From the NCBI GenBank assembly GCA_964405235.1, contig CAYONG010000122.1:1-5611 (forward strand): a stretch of DNA of 5,611 nt, given 5' to 3'. Position numbers and translations under genes: made by a program. Under the pieces are notes generated by a model. That model was not told the origin of the DNA. It did no database searches and saw only the letters and a program-made list of their open reading frames with translations. Origin of the DNA: WS-11 sp964405235. Its GTDB lineage: Bacteria; Eisenbacteria; RBG-16-71-46. Shown here piece after piece: positions 3,541-5,611 of this stretch. The number at the start of each line of letters is the position of its first letter. The stretch's first letter is position 1.

Positions 3541-4314
3541 ATGCGCCCGGATCGTCTCGTGAGACGCTCCCTGGGACCGGTCTTCCTCCTGCTGATCGGG
3601 CTCGCACCTTCGGTCCAGGCCGAGACGGCCGCCTCGGACCCCCGGGCGGTCGAGATCGCCGACCGGGTGATGACGGCGCTCGGCGGCAAGGAACCATGGA
3701 ACCGATTGCGCTACCTGCGCTGGACCTTCGAGGTGGCGGTGAATGACACGCTGCGGCCCGGTCGCCGTCACTCCTGGGACAAGCACACGGGATGGCACCG
3801 CATCGAGGGCGCCAACGCTGCGGGCCAGACCTACTGCTACATCGAAAACCTCAACGACTCGACCGGGATGGCCTGGGTGAACGGCAACCGGATCGAGGGG
3901 GACTCACTGAAGAAGCTCATGCGCCGCGCGCACGGCGCCTGGATCAACGACAGCTACTGGTTCCTGATGCCGTACAAGCTGCGTGACCCCGGCGTGACCC
4001 TGAAGTACGACGGGGAGGTGAAGGATTCGACCGGCGCCGTCCATGACCGGCTGGCACTTTCGTTCGGAAACGTCGGGATGACTCCCGGCGATCGCTACTG
4101 GGTGTACGTCAACCGGACCAATCACCGGGTAGAGCGCTGGGAGCATCTGTTGCAGGGCGCCCAGCCCCCGCCGATCGCGTGGTCGTGGGAAGGATGGGAG
4201 ACGCACGACGGTCTCTGGTTCCCCACCGCCCATCGAACCGCCAACCGCACCATCTACACCCGCGCGGTGGAGACCGCGAGCAAGGCGAAGCCGAACGAGT
4301 TCACGGCGCCTTAA
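3541..4314 (+). CDS. Exported LolA-like (DUF6503-like) protein of unknown function
   Basis: A 257-residue protein with a signal peptide: Arg-rich start MRPDRLVRRS, hydrophobic 13-23, and likely cleavage after Ala27 (SVQA/ETAA). The mature chain opens with a helix (VEIADRVMTALGGKEPWNRL) followed by alternating strands, as in periplasmic LolA/LolB-fold proteins: YLRWTFEV, HSWDKHTGWHRIEG, GMAWVNGNRIEG, NDSYWFLMPYKLRDPGV (136-152), GDRYWVYVNRTNHRVERWE (183-201) and WEGWETHDGLWFPT (216-229). The pattern of a helix ending in GG.-W followed by N-D-x-Y-W-x-L-M-P-x-K-L-x-D-P-G-V matches exported proteins I know as DUF6503-like, mostly from Bacteroidetes and relatives. Related folds carry lipids or bind sugars, but no ligand can be named here. 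GTG (3520) and ATG (3523) alternatives exist in frame; ATG 3541 is preferred because GGAGGG (3525-3530) lies ten bases upstream and the signal peptide starts properly there. Confidence 0.78.
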   Translation: MRPDRLVRRSLGPVFLLLIGLAPSVQAETAASDPRAVEIADRVMTALGGKEPWNRLRYLRWTFEVAVNDTLRPGRRHSWDKHTGWHRIEGANAAGQTYCYIENLNDSTGMAWVNGNRIEGDSLKKLMRRAHGAWINDSYWFLMPYKLRDPGVTLKYDGEVKDSTGAVHDRLALSFGNVGMTPGDRYWVYVNRTNHRVERWEHLLQGAQPPPIAWSWEGWETHDGLWFPTAHRTANRTIYTRAVETASKAKPNEFTAP

Positions 4315-4365
4315 GATCCTGGGCGGATCCTGCGAGGGACCACGATCGCCGAAAGCCCGGCCCGC

Positions 4366-4395
4366 TTGCCGCCGGCCGGCCCACCCGCCTAAAGT
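4366..4395 (+). promoter_or_regulatory. Probable promoter of queE, placing the start codon at the transcript 5' end
   Basis: TTGCCG (4366-4371), an 18-bp spacer and TAAAGT (4390-4395) resemble -35 and -10 elements. The expected start site coincides with the GTG of queE at 4402, and no Shine-Dalgarno sequence precedes that codon. Together these suggest a leaderless mRNA. Both hexamers are imperfect. Confidence 0.4.
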
Positions 4396-4401
4396 GCGGT
4401 C

Positions 4402-5067
4402 GTGGACCCCATCTACCGTATCAGCGAGCTGTTCCTGTCGCTGCAGGGCGAAGGCCCGTCGGCTGGGACTCCGGCACACTTCGTCCGCCTTCAGGGATGC
4501 AGCGTCGGCTGCCACTGGTGCGACACCAAGTACTCCTGGGATGCCGCAGGCGGCCGCGCGCTAGCGGCCGAATGCATCTGGGCCGAGGCGCTCGCGCTCG
4601 GGACCGCCCCGCTGCTGGTGGTGACCGGAGGAGAACCGCTCGAGCACGACGCCCTGGCGCCGCTGCTGGAGCAGGCGCTCGAGCGCTGGGCCAGGGTCGA
4701 GGTCGAGACCAGCGGGAAGGCGCCACCGCCGCTGTCGCATCCGCGGCTGTTCTACAATGTGTCGCCCAAGCTGCCCTCGGCCACGCCCCGATGGGCCGAC
4801 ACGTGGCGGGCGGCCTCGGCCTGGTCGGCGGAGCCCAATGCGACATTCAAGATCGTCGTCGGCGACCCGCCCGACCCGGAAGATGCGATGCGACTGATCG
4901 CGGAACACGACCTGCCGGCCGGGCGCATCCTGCTCATGCCTGAAGGCCTGACGGACGAACGCGTGCGGGCGCATGCGACCGTGCTCGCGGAGCTGTGCCG
5001 GCGGACCGGGTTGCGCATGAGCCCGCGGCTTCACCTGTGGCTGTGGGGAGCGAAGCGAGGGGTATGA
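4402..5067 (+). CDS. queE: 7-carboxy-7-deazaguanine synthase (radical SAM)
   Basis: QueE converts 6-carboxytetrahydropterin to 7-carboxy-7-deazaguanine with S-adenosylmethionine, a 4Fe-4S cluster and Mg2+, in the queuosine pathway. The 221-residue length is normal. Visible family marks are FLSLQGEG (11-18), the cluster motif C-SVG-C-HW-C (Cys33, Cys37, Cys40) followed by DTKYSW, TGGEPL (75-80) for SAM binding, VETSG (101-105), NVSPKL (119-124), FKIVV (149-153) and HLWLWG (211-216). The CX3CX2C spacing is the usual radical-SAM form. Translation must begin at the GTG: an in-frame TAA lies at 4390-4392 and the next Met or Val would remove conserved sequence. No Shine-Dalgarno is present, which together with a possible -10 box six bases upstream suggests leaderless translation. 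The stop overlaps the queC start as ATGA, so the next pathway enzyme is probably translated by coupling. Confidence 0.95.
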   Translation: MDPIYRISELFLSLQGEGPSAGTPAHFVRLQGCSVGCHWCDTKYSWDAAGGRALAAECIWAEALALGTAPLLVVTGGEPLEHDALAPLLEQALERWARVEVETSGKAPPPLSHPRLFYNVSPKLPSATPRWADTWRAASAWSAEPNATFKIVVGDPPDPEDAMRLIAEHDLPAGRILLMPEGLTDERVRAHATVLAELCRRTGLRMSPRLHLWLWGAKRGV

Positions 5068-5611
5068 CAGGCATGCGTACGGCGGTGGTGCTGCTCTCGG
5101 GCGGACTCGACTCCGCGACCTGTCTCGCGTGGGCGCAGGCGCAGGGATTCGTCTGCCACACGCTTGCCGTGGACTACGGCCAGCGCCATCGCATCGAGTT
5201 GGACGCCGCGCGCCGCCTCGCCGCCGTCCTCGGCTCGGCCAGCCACCGCGAGGTGAAGACCGACCTGCGATCGATCGGCGGCTCGGCGCTGACCGCCGAG
5301 ATCGAGGTGCCCAAGGAGCGCAGCGCGGCGGAGATCTCGGAGATCGGGGCCGGCATCCCGATCACGTACGTGCCGGCGCGGAACACCGTCTTCCTGGCGC
5401 TCGCGCTCGGGCTCGCCGAGACGCTGGCGGCCGCCGACCTGGTGGCGGGCATGAACGCGCTCGACTACTCGGGCTATCCCGACTGCCGGCCCGAGTTCAT
5501 CCGCGCGTTCGAGTCCCTCGCCCGGGTCGCGACCCGCGCCGGCGCCGGCGGCACGGAATACCGCATCCACACGCCGCTCATGACCCTCGACAAGGCGGCC
5601 ATCATCCGGCT
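5064..5611 (+). CDS. queC: 7-cyano-7-deazaguanine (preQ0) synthase, 3' end cut by window edge
   Basis: QueC uses ATP and ammonia to turn 7-carboxy-7-deazaguanine, the QueE product, into preQ0. The visible 182 residues include the PP-loop ATP-binding motif LLSGGLDSAT near the N-terminus, VDYGQRHRIELDAAR, ITYVPARNTVFLALALGLAE, DYSGYPDCRPEFIRAFE and TPLMTLDKA, all in the order and spacing of known QueC proteins. The zinc-binding cysteine cluster of the C-terminus lies beyond the window, and the family length suggests about 45-60 residues are missing. ATG 5064 overlaps the queE stop (ATGA). A second in-frame ATG at 5073 gives MRTAVVLLSGG, nearer the usual N-terminus, and is an equally good start; GAGGGG at 5057-5062 suits the second better. 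A queD, queF or folE homologue may follow, but this cannot be seen here. Confidence 0.95.
   Translation, partial: MTGMRTAVVLLSGGLDSATCLAWAQAQGFVCHTLAVDYGQRHRIELDAARRLAAVLGSASHREVKTDLRSIGGSALTAEIEVPKERSAAEISEIGAGIPITYVPARNTVFLALALGLAETLAAADLVAGMNALDYSGYPDCRPEFIRAFESLARVATRAGAGGTEYRIHTPLMTLDKAAIIR

Noticed and set aside
4315..4401. preQ1 riboswitch ahead of queE
   Set aside because: The 87-nt gap lacks the small hairpin plus A-rich tail pseudoknot of preQ1 class I, and the probable promoter at 4366-4395 leaves no leader in which it could act.
4179..4943. Plus-strand open frame bridging the LolA-like gene and queE
   Set aside because: It is out of frame with both and Arg/Gly/Ala-rich, and most of it lies over the well-supported queE gene.

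Overview
The window is GC-rich bacterial DNA. No single marker fixes the lineage. A queuosine-pathway pair (queE-queC), Sec-exported proteins and a matching C-terminal tail (TWGA-x-K-x-LYR) on two secreted paralogues suggest a Gram-negative, possibly uncultured lineage. I associate such TWG..LYR tails with Candidatus Eisenbacteria and related groups from memory only, so this is a weak hint.

Layout. (1) Positions 1-171, minus strand: the N-terminal 57 residues of a tyrosine recombinase that runs off the left edge. A 16-bp palindrome and an array of 10-bp motifs (TTATGCGCAG in both orientations, plus a CCGCACGGTT inverted pair) lie just upstream at 184-311. This looks like the edge and att/operator region of a mobile element. 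(2) 312-661 has no convincing gene; its one distinctive item is a perfect DnaA-box 9-mer at 454-462. (3) A good sigma70-type promoter (662-689) is followed at once by a terminator-like hairpin and T-rich tract, then a leader of roughly 200 nt before two tandem secreted paralogues (893-1627 and 1689-2459). (4) 2460-2935 has no protein gene I can support but is rich in RNA-like structure: a plus-strand two-tier terminator, a minus-strand terminator whose stem is complete only in minus-strand RNA, a 12-bp direct repeat, and a multi-helix fold closed by an 8-bp stem. Facing terminators imply a minus-strand transcript here, probably non-coding. (5) 2936-3307 is a stand-alone degenerate receiver domain, followed by a 55-residue zinc-ribbon protein (3369-3536) and an exported LolA-like protein (3541-4314) 4 nt further on. 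(6) queE (4402-5067, GTG start, probably leaderless) overlaps queC (5064 to the right edge) by 4 nt.

How the genes work together. QueE makes 7-carboxy-7-deazaguanine and QueC converts it to preQ0, the precursor of queuosine in tRNA; the ATGA overlap suggests coupled translation. The two secreted paralogues probably form one transcription unit. The zinc-ribbon and LolA-like genes look co-translated, but no sequence feature ties their functions together. The most promising undescribed elements are the minus-strand RNA candidate at about 2572-2765, the promoter-proximal attenuator at 662-734, the recombinase-associated repeat array, and the shared C-terminal tail.
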